The translations under genes were made by a program, and so were the position numbers. From positions 124,001-188,000 of the forward strand of contig NZ_BONW01000041.1 in the NCBI RefSeq assembly GCF_016862915.1: a DNA stretch of 64,000 nucleotides, in the 5' to 3' direction. The notes under the pieces are model-generated. The model saw nothing but the letters and a program-made list of their open reading frames with translations. It had not been told where the DNA came from and searched no databases. Shown piece after piece: positions 17,132 through 25,088 of the stretch. Each line of letters opens with the position of its first letter. Position 1 is the stretch's first letter. The DNA is from Plantactinospora endophytica (GTDB lineage Bacteria; Actinomycetota; Actinomycetes; Mycobacteriales; Micromonosporaceae).

Positions 17132-19042
17132 GTGCGCTTCGTTGACCTGGCAACCACCTCCGCCGCCGTCGCCGCCACCTCCGGGCGGCGGGCCAAGGTC
17201 GAGCTGCTTGCCGGGGCGCTGCGCGACCTTGCGCCGGACGAACTCGCCGCTGGTTCGGCTTACCTTGCCGGTGAGCTGCGGCAGCGGCAGACCGGGGTCG
17301 GCTACGCCAGCCTCCGTGAGCTGCCGCCACCGGCCGAGCAGCCCACCCTGACGGTGGCCGGTGTCGACGCGGCGATAGCCGAGCTGTCCGAGGTGCGCGG
17401 GCCGGGCTCGCAGCACCGCCGCCGCGAGTTGCTGTCCGCCCTCTTCGAGGCGGCCACCGTCGACGAGCGGCGGATGCTGCTCGGCCTGTTCAGCGGCGAG
17501 CTACGGCAGGGCGCCCAGGCCGGCCTGCTGGCCGAGGCGATCGCCCGGGCGGCCGAGGTGCCGCTGCCCACGGTCCGCCGGGCGCTGCTGCTGGCCGGTG
17601 ACCTGAAGACGGTCGCGGTGGCCGCGCTCACCGGCGGCTCGGGCGCGCTGTCCGGGTTCGCGTTGCAGGTCGGCCGTCCGCTCTCGCCGATGCTGGCGCA
17701 GAGTGCCGCCTCGGTCGAGGAGGCGCTGACCGCCGTCGGGCTGCCGGCGGTGGTCGACGTGAAACTCGACGGCATCCGCATCCAGGTGCACCGCTCCGGC
17801 GACGACATCGCGGTCTTCACCCGCAGCCTTGACGAGATCACCTCGCGGGTTCCGGAGGTGGTGGCGGCGGTCCGGTCGCTGCCGGCCCGCGAGCTGGTGC
17901 TGGACGGCGAGGCGATCGCGCTCGACGCCGCCGGCCGGCCCCGACCGTTCCAGGAGACCGCCAGCCGGGCGGCGACCAGAGGCGCCCGGCGAGCCGTCCG
18001 CGACGAGGCCGACCGCGCTCACGGCGTTACGGCAGGCGCCGAGGCGGGCGGCGGACATCCGGCAGGCATCGAGGCGGGCCGTGCCCAGGGCGGTGCGGAA
18101 CCTGCCGAAGCCGGCTTCGCGCCGGATGCCGCAGGCGACGCCGGGGTCGGTTCTGCGCAGACCGACGCCGAAGTCGTCGGAGGCGGCGGTACCCGGAGTT
18201 TCGGGGCGGCGCCGGCCGCGCCGTCGACGGCCGGGGCGGCCCGGATGGTGGGGCCGGTGGACATCTCCGAGGTGCCCCGGATCGGCACCTCCGGCACAGC
18301 GCCCGCCGAGATTCCCGGGCCGGACCGGCCGGTGACCGCCGCGCCGTCGGTGGTCGCGGCGGCCAGCACCAGTGGCGGGGTCGTGCTGACGCCGTACTTC
18401 TTCGACATCCTGCACCTGGACGGCGTCGACCTGCTCGACGCACCGGGGCACGAGCGCTGGGCCGCGCTGGCCGCCACGGTCTCGGCCACGCAACTCGTCG
18501 AGCGGATCACCGTCGACACGGTGGAGCAGGCGTCCGCCGCGTTCGCCGCCGCCGTCGACGCGGGGCACGAGGGCATCGTGGTCAAGGCGCCGGACGCGGC
18601 GTACGACGCGGGGCGGCGCGGAGCCGCCTGGGTCAAGGTGAAGCCGAGGCACACCCTCGACCTCGTCGTGCTCGCCGTCGAGTGGGGCAGTGGTCGGCGC
18701 AAGGGCTGGCTGTCGAACCTGCACCTCGGCGCCCGCGACCCCGAGACCGGTGGCTTCGTGATGCTCGGCAAGACGTTCAAGGGGCTGACCGACGAGTTGC
18801 TGCGCTGGCAGACCGAGCGCTTCCAGGAACTGGCGGTGGAACGCGGCGACTGGGTGGTCCGGGTACGTCCGGAGCAGGTCGTGGAGATCGCCTTCGACGG
18901 GGTGCAGAGCAGCCCGCGCTATCCGGGCGGGGTGGCGCTGCGGTTCGCCCGGGTGGTGCGTTACCGCGACGACAAGAGCGCGGCGGAGGCGGACACGATC
19001 GAGGCCGTACGGGCCATCCACGCAGGTCGGCGCCCCGACTGA
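17132..19042 (+). CDS. ligB: ATP-dependent DNA ligase with large insertion
   Basis: 636 residues; LigB-type ligases are usually near 510. An N-terminal helical DNA-binding domain (~1-190) precedes the nucleotidyltransferase domain, with adenylated Lys211 in KLDGIRIQVH, ELVLDGEAI, FFDILHLDG, EGIVVKAP and WVKVKP. The C-terminal OB domain contains RPEQVVEIAFDGVQ. Residues ~280-414 are an Ala/Gly-rich insertion between PRPFQETASR and LTPYFFDI, replacing the short loop usually seen. LigB enzymes seal nicks and are dispensable next to NAD-dependent LigA. The GTG at 17132 is the family-like start (MRFVDLATTS). It continues toward uppS. Confidence 0.93.
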   Translation: MRFVDLATTSAAVAATSGRRAKVELLAGALRDLAPDELAAGSAYLAGELRQRQTGVGYASLRELPPPAEQPTLTVAGVDAAIAELSEVRGPGSQHRRRELLSALFEAATVDERRMLLGLFSGELRQGAQAGLLAEAIARAAEVPLPTVRRALLLAGDLKTVAVAALTGGSGALSGFALQVGRPLSPMLAQSAASVEEALTAVGLPAVVDVKLDGIRIQVHRSGDDIAVFTRSLDEITSRVPEVVAAVRSLPARELVLDGEAIALDAAGRPRPFQETASRAATRGARRAVRDEADRAHGVTAGAEAGGGHPAGIEAGRAQGGAEPAEAGFAPDAAGDAGVGSAQTDAEVVGGGGTRSFGAAPAAPSTAGAARMVGPVDISEVPRIGTSGTAPAEIPGPDRPVTAAPSVVAAASTSGGVVLTPYFFDILHLDGVDLLDAPGHERWAALAATVSATQLVERITVDTVEQASAAFAAAVDAGHEGIVVKAPDAAYDAGRRGAAWVKVKPRHTLDLVVLAVEWGSGRRKGWLSNLHLGARDPETGGFVMLGKTFKGLTDELLRWQTERFQELAVERGDWVVRVRPEQVVEIAFDGVQSSPRYPGGVALRFARVVRYRDDKSAAEADTIEAVRAIHAGRRPD

Positions 19043-19081
19043 CGGTCGTCGCGGCTACCACCGCCACCGGCGACGGGTTGC

Positions 19082-19087
19082 TACCGT
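19082..19087 (+). promoter_or_regulatory. leaderless-type -10 element of isoprenyl transferase gene
   Basis: TACCGT ends 6 nt before the ATG at 19094. No Shine-Dalgarno sequence is seen. Confidence 0.6.
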
Positions 19088-19093
19088 TCGGCA

Positions 19094-19870
19094 ATGATCT
19101 TCCGGCACCCGCTCTACCGGCTGTACGTCCGCCGCCTGCGGGCTCAACTCGTCGGGAAGTCGTTGCCCCGGCACGTGGCCATGGTGATGGACGGCAACCG
19201 GCGGTGGGCACGGCAGCAGGGCTTCGAGAACCCGAGCGTCGGCCACCGGTACGGCGCGGAGCACGTCGACGAGGTGCTCGGCTGGTGTGCCGAACTCGGC
19301 ATCGAACACGTGACGATCTTCGTCGCCTCGACCGACAACCTGCGCAAGCGGGCCTCCGGCGAGGTGCAGTACCTGATGGAGGTGATCGAGCGGATCGTCG
19401 CCGCCCGGCTCGCCGAACGTCCCGGCCGGTGGCAGTTGCACCTCGCCGGCCGGCTGGACACGCTGCCCGACTCGACCCGGCACGCGCTGAAACTGGCCCG
19501 GGACGCGACCGCCGAGCGTGGAGCCCGGTTCCACCTGACCATCGCGGTCGGCTACGACGGTCGGGTGGAGATCGTCGACGCGATCCGCGCCCTGCTGGAC
19601 GAGGCGGCCCGGGACGGCGCGACCCCGACCGAGCTGGCACGCCGACTGACCGACGAGGACATCGCGGCGCACCTCTACACCCAGGGACGACCCGATCCCG
19701 ACCTGATCATCCGGACCAGTGGCGAGCAGCGGATGTCCGGCTTCCTGCTGTGGCAGGCGGCCTACTCCGAGCTGTACTTCTGCGACGCGTACTGGCCCGG
19801 GTTCCGGTACGTCGACTTCCTGCGCGCCCTGCGGTCGTACGCCGCGCGGCAGCGCCGGTACGGCGCCTGA
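19094..19870 (+). CDS. uppS: cis-isoprenyl diphosphate synthase (UppS family)
   Basis: 258 residues. It has the family signature HVAMVMDGNRRWARQQG with catalytic Asp33, then NLRKRASGEVQYLM, LTIAVGYDGRVEIVDA and DLIIRTSGEQRMSGFLLWQ. The family condenses isopentenyl diphosphate onto allylic diphosphates, making lipid carriers for cell-wall glycans. The N-terminal extension and motif details resemble the actinobacterial short-chain Z-farnesyl-type enzyme, so this may not be the main undecaprenyl synthase; chain length cannot be read from sequence here. Confidence 0.93.
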   Translation: MIFRHPLYRLYVRRLRAQLVGKSLPRHVAMVMDGNRRWARQQGFENPSVGHRYGAEHVDEVLGWCAELGIEHVTIFVASTDNLRKRASGEVQYLMEVIERIVAARLAERPGRWQLHLAGRLDTLPDSTRHALKLARDATAERGARFHLTIAVGYDGRVEIVDAIRALLDEAARDGATPTELARRLTDEDIAAHLYTQGRPDPDLIIRTSGEQRMSGFLLWQAAYSELYFCDAYWPGFRYVDFLRALRSYAARQRRYGA

Positions 19871-19895
19871 CCCGGGTCCGCGCCCCGGGCGCCGC

Positions 19896-20525
19896 TCAGA
19901 TCGCGGCCAGCGATCGCGCGTAGTTCACCTGCTGGTGGATCTGCCGCACCTGGGGCTCGGCGGTGACCGGGATCCGGGCGACGTATTGCCGCGCGCCGTT
20001 GGTCACGGTGACCTGCACCGTTCCACGGTGGACGGTCTCCTTCACCAGCAGGAACAGCAGGCTGAACACGGTCAGCACGCAGAACCCGACCACCGCCAGC
20101 ACGATCGCCCAGGTCGGCGTCTTCTGTTCGCTGTGCCAGTAGTCCGCGACGTGCCACTGCGAGCCGGCCAGCGGAAGGACGCCGCTCGGGGTGCGTACCG
20201 TCAACGGGGTGACCGCGATCTCGCCGATCTGCGCGACCACCGGCTCCACCGGGACCGGCGCCTGCCAGCCGGTCCCACCGGTCGGCTGGCCACCACCGGA
20301 GTACGGCTGCGCCGACACCGGGTACGACTGCCCGGCTACCGGATACGGCTCCGCGCCGAGCGGGTACGGCTGGGCCGGGTAGCCCGGAGGCGGTGTCGCC
20401 GGCCCGGACGGAGTGTCCTGCGGTTGCGGCGGCGGTGGATAGCCGGGTGAGACCGAGGCGTCGGTCGGCCACGGATCGGTCGGCGGCGGAGGTACGTCCG
20501 GCGCTCCGGTCGGGTCCACGCTCAT
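19896..20525 (-). CDS. single-pass membrane protein with Pro/Tyr-rich N-terminus
   Basis: 209 residues. The first ~85 are Pro/Tyr/Gly/Gln-rich (YPAQPYPLGAEPYP). One strong helix TPTWAIVLAVVGFCVLTV near 130-155 precedes a ~60-residue C-terminal domain (GTVQVTVTNGARQYVARIPV). The ATG at 20525 has GGAGGAG 5 nt upstream. Similar low-complexity plus membrane architectures are common in actinobacteria; function unknown. It converges with uppS 25 bp away. Confidence 0.8.
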   Translation of the reverse strand: MSVDPTGAPDVPPPPTDPWPTDASVSPGYPPPPQPQDTPSGPATPPPGYPAQPYPLGAEPYPVAGQSYPVSAQPYSGGGQPTGGTGWQAPVPVEPVVAQIGEIAVTPLTVRTPSGVLPLAGSQWHVADYWHSEQKTPTWAIVLAVVGFCVLTVFSLLFLLVKETVHRGTVQVTVTNGARQYVARIPVTAEPQVRQIHQQVNYARSLAAI

Positions 20526-20698
20526 GCCGGCTCCTCCCACTGCCACACCGGCCCGTTCCGCAGACCTTAACCCGGAGCGCCCGCCAGCCTTCACCCCGGA
20601 GCGCCCGCCAGCCCTCGGATCCGAAGCCTCCGACCGCACCTCAGCTCCGGAGCATGATCGCTGCCGTCGGTAGCTGCGCCGAGTGCCACGCCCGGCCC

Positions 20699-20760
20699 GA
20701 GTTCAGGGGCGGGGAGTGCTGGCCGGCTGGAGTTCAGGAGCGGGGAGTGTTGGCCGGCTC
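20699..20760. repeat. 31-bp tandem duplication covering the SURF1 gene 3' end
   Basis: Two 31-bp copies (20699-20729, 20730-20760) differ at three positions. The right copy contains the last codons and TGA of the minus-strand SURF1 gene; the left copy is non-coding and repeats the stop. Confidence 0.9.
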
Positions 20761-21567
20761 GTCCAGTCGGTCCAGTCCGGCCCGGTTCCGGCGGTCGTCG
20801 CCGTCCTTGAGGTCGCCGCGCGCCTCCCGGCGGGCCGCCCAGCCGAAGCCGACCAGGGTCAGCAGCGCGAACAGCCACCACTGGACGACGTACCCGCCGT
20901 TCTGCCAGTCGTTCTCGTGCCGGATCGGTATCGCCGAGAATGTCGGGTCGGCGGCCGGGGTCTGCTCGTCCAGCAGCAGGTACCCGGAGAAGACCGGATA
21001 GGGCAGTTCGCGGGCCAGCGCCGGTACGGCGATCCGCCGGGTCTCGATCCGGCCGTCCCGTCGGGTGACGGCGTCGGGCTTGCTCTCCGACAGGTGCACC
21101 CGGCCGATCACCGTCACCTCGCCGGACGGGGCGGCGGGGATCTCCGGCCGGGCCAGCGCGCTGCCACCGGCGGCCGGCGGGATCCAGCCCCGGTCGACCA
21201 GCACCGCACTTCCGTCGGGCAGCCGCAACGGGGTGAGCACCTCGAACCCGACCTTGCTCTCCACGGTGCGGCTGCGGATCAGGATCACGTTCGTGCTGTC
21301 GTACCGTCCGGTCACCGTGACCCGGGTCCAGGCCGCGCCGGCCGGCGGCGCCGGACCGGTCGTGCCGGCCGCGCCGTCGGGCCGGGGCAACACCTGGTCC
21401 ACCGGTACCGGCGCCAGGGTCGCGGTCTCGTCGATCCGCTCGTTGATCGCCGCCCGCTCCTGGTAGCGACTCAACTGCCAGTTGCCGAGCAGCACCATCA
21501 CCGCAGCCGCGGCCAGGGTCAGCGCGAGGATGCCCAGCCAGCGGGGCGTGAGCAGGAACCGGTACAC
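20734..21567 (-). CDS. SURF1 family cytochrome oxidase assembly protein
   Basis: 277 residues with the SURF1 layout: an N-terminal helix (FLLTPRWLGILALTLAAAAVMVLLGNWQL), a periplasm-facing domain with VTVTGRYD, VGFEVLTPLRL and VLVDRGWIPP, and a second helix (GYVVQWWLFALLTLVGFGW). SURF1 helps haem A insertion into cytochrome c oxidase. The start is GTG with a leaderless-type promoter. The 3' end is duplicated in the downstream spacer. Confidence 0.93.
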   Translation of the reverse strand: MYRFLLTPRWLGILALTLAAAAVMVLLGNWQLSRYQERAAINERIDETATLAPVPVDQVLPRPDGAAGTTGPAPPAGAAWTRVTVTGRYDSTNVILIRSRTVESKVGFEVLTPLRLPDGSAVLVDRGWIPPAAGGSALARPEIPAAPSGEVTVIGRVHLSESKPDAVTRRDGRIETRRIAVPALARELPYPVFSGYLLLDEQTPAADPTFSAIPIRHENDWQNGGYVVQWWLFALLTLVGFGWAARREARGDLKDGDDRRNRAGLDRLDEPANTPRS

Positions 21568-21573
21568 AGCACG

Positions 21574-21579
21574 AGGCTA
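21574..21579 (-). promoter_or_regulatory. leaderless-type -10 element of SURF1 gene
   Basis: TAGCCT on the minus strand ends 6 nt before the GTG at 21567. Confidence 0.55.
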
Positions 21580-21772
21580 CCCGGGCCCCTCCGGCGGTTT
21601 CCCAGGTGGCCGGCTCGGCGGGCGAGCGCGGCGCCCGGTGCCGGGTATCCTCACGCGCGTCGGTTCGATCGACGGGTCGGGCCGGGCCGTCCCGCGCACC
21701 ACCCACGCCGTCCGTACCGCACCCTCCGCACCGCCCGCACCGGGCCGGTGACCGCGCCCCGAGGAGCCGACC

Positions 21773-24346
21773 ATGATCGCTGCGCCACGTGTAGTGGTGA
21801 GCGCACCGTCATCCGGACACGGCAAGACCGCCATCGCGGTCGGCCTGCTCGCCGCGCTCGCCGCCCGAGAGCTGGACGCCGCCGGTTTCAAGGTCGGCCC
21901 CGACCACACCGACGCCGCCTACCTCGGCCTCGCCGCCGGGCGGCCGGGCCGCAACCTCGACCCCCGGCTGGTCGGCTCGCAGCGGATCGCGCCGCTCTTC
22001 GCGCACGGCTCCGCGGACGCGGACATCGCGGTGGTGGAGGGCACGATGGGGCTCTTCGACAGCCTGGCCGGCCGGCCGGAGGTCGACTCGACCGCCGCGA
22101 TCGCCACCGCGCTGCGCGCCCCGGTGGTGCTGGTCGTCGACGTCGGCTCGATGGGCCAGTCCGTCGCCGCGCTGGCGCACGGCTTCCGGGCGTACGACGA
22201 GATGCTCTGGCTCGGCGGCGTGATCCTGAACCGGGTCGCCTCGGACCGGCACGAGCAACTGCTCCGCGACGCACTGGACGACATCGGCGTACCGGTCTTC
22301 GGGGCGTTGCGCCGACGGGACCTGCCCGCCGTCCTGCCGTCCCGGCAGCACGGGGTGGTGCCGGTGATGCAGCGCGGGGTCGAGGCGTACCGGGGGGTGC
22401 GCCGGCTCGGCGAGGCGATCGCCGGAGCCGTCGATCTCGACCGGCTGCTGGCGCTGGCCCGCTCGGCACCCCGGGTGCCGGTGACCGCCTGGTCGGCGGC
22501 GGAGGCGCTCGCCGAACTGGGGCCGGTCGACGAGGCACCGGCCCGGCGTACGGTGGTGGCGCTGGCCGGTGGACCCTCCCTGTCGTACTCGTACGCCGAG
22601 ACTGCGGAACTGCTGGCGGCGGCCGGTGCCGAGGTGGTGACCTTCGACCCGCTCCGCGACGAGGCGCTGCCGTCCGGTGCCGGTGCGCTGGTGATCGGCG
22701 GCGCGCTGCCGGAGGCGTACGCCGAGGAGTTGTCGGCGAACCGTCGGCTCTGCATCGCGGTCGCCGAACTGGCCCGTACCGGTCGACCCGTGATCGCCGA
22801 GGGAGCCGGCCTGCTCTGGCTGGCCCGGGAGTTCGACGGGCGGCCGATGTGCGGGGTGCTGGACGCCGTCGGGGCGAGCCTGGACCGGACGGTGGTCGGT
22901 TACCGGGAGGCGACAGCGCGCGCCGACACTCCGGTGGCCCGGCTCGGTGCCCGGGTGGTTGGCTACAAGCAGCATCGCGGGTTGCTGACTCCGCGCGCCG
23001 GGCAGACCCCGGCATGGAGCTGGGGCGGTGGCCCGCCGGAGGGATTCGTCTGGCGCCGGGTCCACGCCTCGCAGTTGACCCTGCACTGGGCGAGCAGCCC
23101 GGTGATCGCCAGCCGGCTGGTCGCCGCCGCCGCGTCGGTCGTAACGCCCGACCCGGCCGGACCGGCGCCCGTGCCGTCCGCCGCCCCGGCCGGCGCCGCT
23201 GCCTCGGCCCCGGACCCGGCCGGCTCGGCCACCCCGGTGTCGCCCGGCCCGGTGGGCCCGGCCGCTCCGGTGTCGCCCGGCCCGGTGGGTCTGGCCGCTC
23301 CGGTGTCACCGGCGCTGGTCGGCCCGGCCGCTCCGGTCTCCCCGTCGGGCCTGGTGGGCCCGGCGGCGCCGGTCTCGCCGCCGGCCCCGGGTGGGCCGGT
23401 CACCCCGGTTCCGCCGTCCGGCCCGGCCGCCCGGCCGCCCGTCCCCGCCGCTCCGACGTCAGCCGCACCGGGCCAGCCGACGCCGGGCGCTCCGGCCCGA
23501 CCCGTACCGTCCGGCGGTCCGGTGCCACCCGCCGGCTCCGTTCCGCCTGCCGGCCTTGTTCCGCCCGCCGGCTCTGTTCCGTCTGGCGGGCCTGTTCCGC
23601 CCGGCGGCCCTGTTTCGCCTGCTGGACCGGTTCCGTCCGGTGGCCCTGTGTCGTCCGGTGGCCCTGTGTCGTCCGGTGGTCCCGCTCAGTCGGTTGGTCC
23701 CGCTCAGGCGGGTGGCCCCGCTCAGCCGGGTGGTCCTGGGCGGTCCGGGCCGGGCTGGGCCGGACCCGGTGGCGGTGGCCCGGGTACTCCTGCTTCGATG
23801 TTCGGCGCCCCCGCCGCGCCCTCCGGAGCGGGGCCGGCCGGATCGGGCGCCCCCCGGCCACACTCGGGTCCGCCCGCACCGTTGGCCGGGTCGACCGCTG
23901 CCCAGCGGGACGTTCCCGGGTCACCCGGCTCGCCCGGTAGCTCACCGCCCGGTTCGGCCGGTAGTCCGCCCCCGGTTCCGGCCGGCAACCCGCCGTCCGG
24001 CGTGCACGGGGTCGGGGCCGGTCCGATCGTTCCTCCCGCGCCTCGGCAACGGCCGGCTGCCGGGGCCGACACCGGCGGGACTGGGGCCGCGCCCCGGCCG
24101 AGGCCGGTACCCGCCGACGAGCACGGTGCGCCGACGGGCGCCGTCGACCGACCGGCGCCGGCCCGGAGCGGCGAGCCGGCTACCAGGCCGGGGGCCGACC
24201 CCGCGTACGTCCCGGGCAGGCCGCCCGGTTCCGGCCGGCCGGGGACCGACCCGGCGGCGGACGTCGCCGGACCGGGGCGAGCGGCCGGTCCCGACCCGGT
24301 GGCCGGCTCGGTGCCGAGCAGCCCGGCCGGTGGACCGGTGGCGTGA
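21773..24346 (+). CDS. cobB: CobB/CbiA-like cobyrinate a,c-diamide synthase with degenerate glutaminase site and long tail
   Basis: 857 residues; the family is usually about 450-470. Residues 1-~225 keep the ligase domain: P-loop SSGHGKT, KVGPD..D, GRPGRNLDP and VVEGTMGLFD. Residues ~260-450 align with the glutamine amidotransferase domain, but the expected AEC(A/G)G is AEGAG (Gly344 in place of the nucleophile Cys) and the expected HASYLH is HASQLT (Thr436 in place of His). Residues ~460-857 are a Pro/Ala/Gly/Ser tail built of 33- and 18-bp DNA repeats. The protein may use free ammonia, or be a non-catalytic paralogue; the gene symbol marks family, not proven activity. The ATG has GAGGAG upstream. 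Confidence 0.85.
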   Translation: MIAAPRVVVSAPSSGHGKTAIAVGLLAALAARELDAAGFKVGPDHTDAAYLGLAAGRPGRNLDPRLVGSQRIAPLFAHGSADADIAVVEGTMGLFDSLAGRPEVDSTAAIATALRAPVVLVVDVGSMGQSVAALAHGFRAYDEMLWLGGVILNRVASDRHEQLLRDALDDIGVPVFGALRRRDLPAVLPSRQHGVVPVMQRGVEAYRGVRRLGEAIAGAVDLDRLLALARSAPRVPVTAWSAAEALAELGPVDEAPARRTVVALAGGPSLSYSYAETAELLAAAGAEVVTFDPLRDEALPSGAGALVIGGALPEAYAEELSANRRLCIAVAELARTGRPVIAEGAGLLWLAREFDGRPMCGVLDAVGASLDRTVVGYREATARADTPVARLGARVVGYKQHRGLLTPRAGQTPAWSWGGGPPEGFVWRRVHASQLTLHWASSPVIASRLVAAAASVVTPDPAGPAPVPSAAPAGAAASAPDPAGSATPVSPGPVGPAAPVSPGPVGLAAPVSPALVGPAAPVSPSGLVGPAAPVSPPAPGGPVTPVPPSGPAARPPVPAAPTSAAPGQPTPGAPARPVPSGGPVPPAGSVPPAGLVPPAGSVPSGGPVPPGGPVSPAGPVPSGGPVSSGGPVSSGGPAQSVGPAQAGGPAQPGGPGRSGPGWAGPGGGGPGTPASMFGAPAAPSGAGPAGSGAPRPHSGPPAPLAGSTAAQRDVPGSPGSPGSSPPGSAGSPPPVPAGNPPSGVHGVGAGPIVPPAPRQRPAAGADTGGTGAAPRPRPVPADEHGAPTGAVDRPAPARSGEPATRPGADPAYVPGRPPGSGRPGTDPAADVAGPGRAAGPDPVAGSVPSSPAGGPVA
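23237..23740. repeat. coding tandem repeats in the CobB tail
   Basis: From 23237, three 33-bp units and one 36-bp unit encode VSPGPVGPAAP-type blocks. From about 23510 to 23740, shorter units (mostly 18 bp) encode SGGPVS/PAGSVP-type blocks, including consecutive TCCGGTGGCCCTGTGTCG copies. All unit lengths are multiples of three. Confidence 0.85.
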
Positions 24347-24380
24347 TCCGCTCCGGTGGCGAGTGGGGTGAGTCGACGGT

Positions 24381-24950
24381 ATGAGCGGCGAGGTGGCGGT
24401 GCGCCGCTTTCCGACCCTGACCGTGTCGACGCCCCGGGTGCACGTACGGCCGCTGCGGGCAAGGGACGCGGGCGCGGTATCGGCGATCTTCGCCGACAAG
24501 CAGACCCAGCGCTGGCTGCCGTTCCACCGCGAACTCGGGCAGATCGACGGCGACGCGTGGTGCACCGAGATGGCCCAGGAGCGGCGGGACAGCGGTAACG
24601 GTGACCACTACGGCGTGGTCCGGCGCGAGGACGAGCGGCTGGTGGGCTGCCTGTGGACGAAACGCACCGACTGGGGAGGCCGGGTCACCGAGGTGTCGTA
24701 CGCGATCGCGCCGGAGGCGCGCGGGTTCGGTATGGCGGCGGAGGCGGTCGACGCGATAGCCGTGGCGTTGATCCTGGAGCACGGATTCCAGCGCCTCGAA
24801 CTTCGGGTGGCTCCCGGCAACACCGCGTCCCGGCGGGTCGCGGAGAAGGCCGGCTTCACCTACGAGGGGCTGCTGCGCAACGCCGGGTACGTGCACAGCG
24901 GCCGGGTCGACCTGGAGGTCTGGTCCCTGGTCGCGGCCGACCTGCACTGA
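24381..24950 (+). CDS. GNAT family N-acetyltransferase (RimJ/RimL-like)
   Basis: 189 residues. It has the opening VHVRPLRARDAGAVSAIF, the acetyl-CoA-binding region EARGFGMAAEAV, LELRVAPGNTASRRVAEKAGF and the ending EGLLRNAGYVHSGRVDLEVW. This matches acetyltransferases acting on protein N-termini or small amines; the substrate is unknown. The stop codon lies in the first unit of a 15-bp tandem array that continues into the spacer. Confidence 0.9.
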   Translation: MSGEVAVRRFPTLTVSTPRVHVRPLRARDAGAVSAIFADKQTQRWLPFHRELGQIDGDAWCTEMAQERRDSGNGDHYGVVRREDERLVGCLWTKRTDWGGRVTEVSYAIAPEARGFGMAAEAVDAIAVALILEHGFQRLELRVAPGNTASRRVAEKAGFTYEGLLRNAGYVHSGRVDLEVWSLVAADLH

Positions 24951-25040
24951 GCCGACCCGCACTGAGCCCACTTGCGCTGTGCCGGCGTGCACCGAGGCGG
25001 CGTGCACCGAGGCGGCGTGCGCCGAGGCGACCTGCATTGG
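24936..25040. repeat. 15-bp tandem repeat, seven units, starting in the GNAT gene end
   Basis: Seven contiguous 15-bp units. Unit 1 (24936-24950) is the last four codons and stop of the acetyltransferase gene. The following units carry the same GCxGxCxTGCxCxGA pattern with increasing divergence. The array fills most of the spacer before the convergent PBP gene. Confidence 0.85.
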
Positions 25041-25088
25041 GCTGCCGGGCGGTGAACCGGCCCGCGCCGCGTGGCGGCGTTGCGCGCG

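Noticed and set aside
23237-23740. Repeat array considered as CRISPR
   Set aside because: Units are directly adjacent with no unique spacers, have 3-nt-multiple lengths and are coding; no cas genes are nearby.
20683-23940. A plus-strand open frame of over 1000 codons across SURF1 and cobB
   Set aside because: It is out of frame with cobB and antisense to SURF1, with an Arg/Gly/Pro-rich product lacking any domain.
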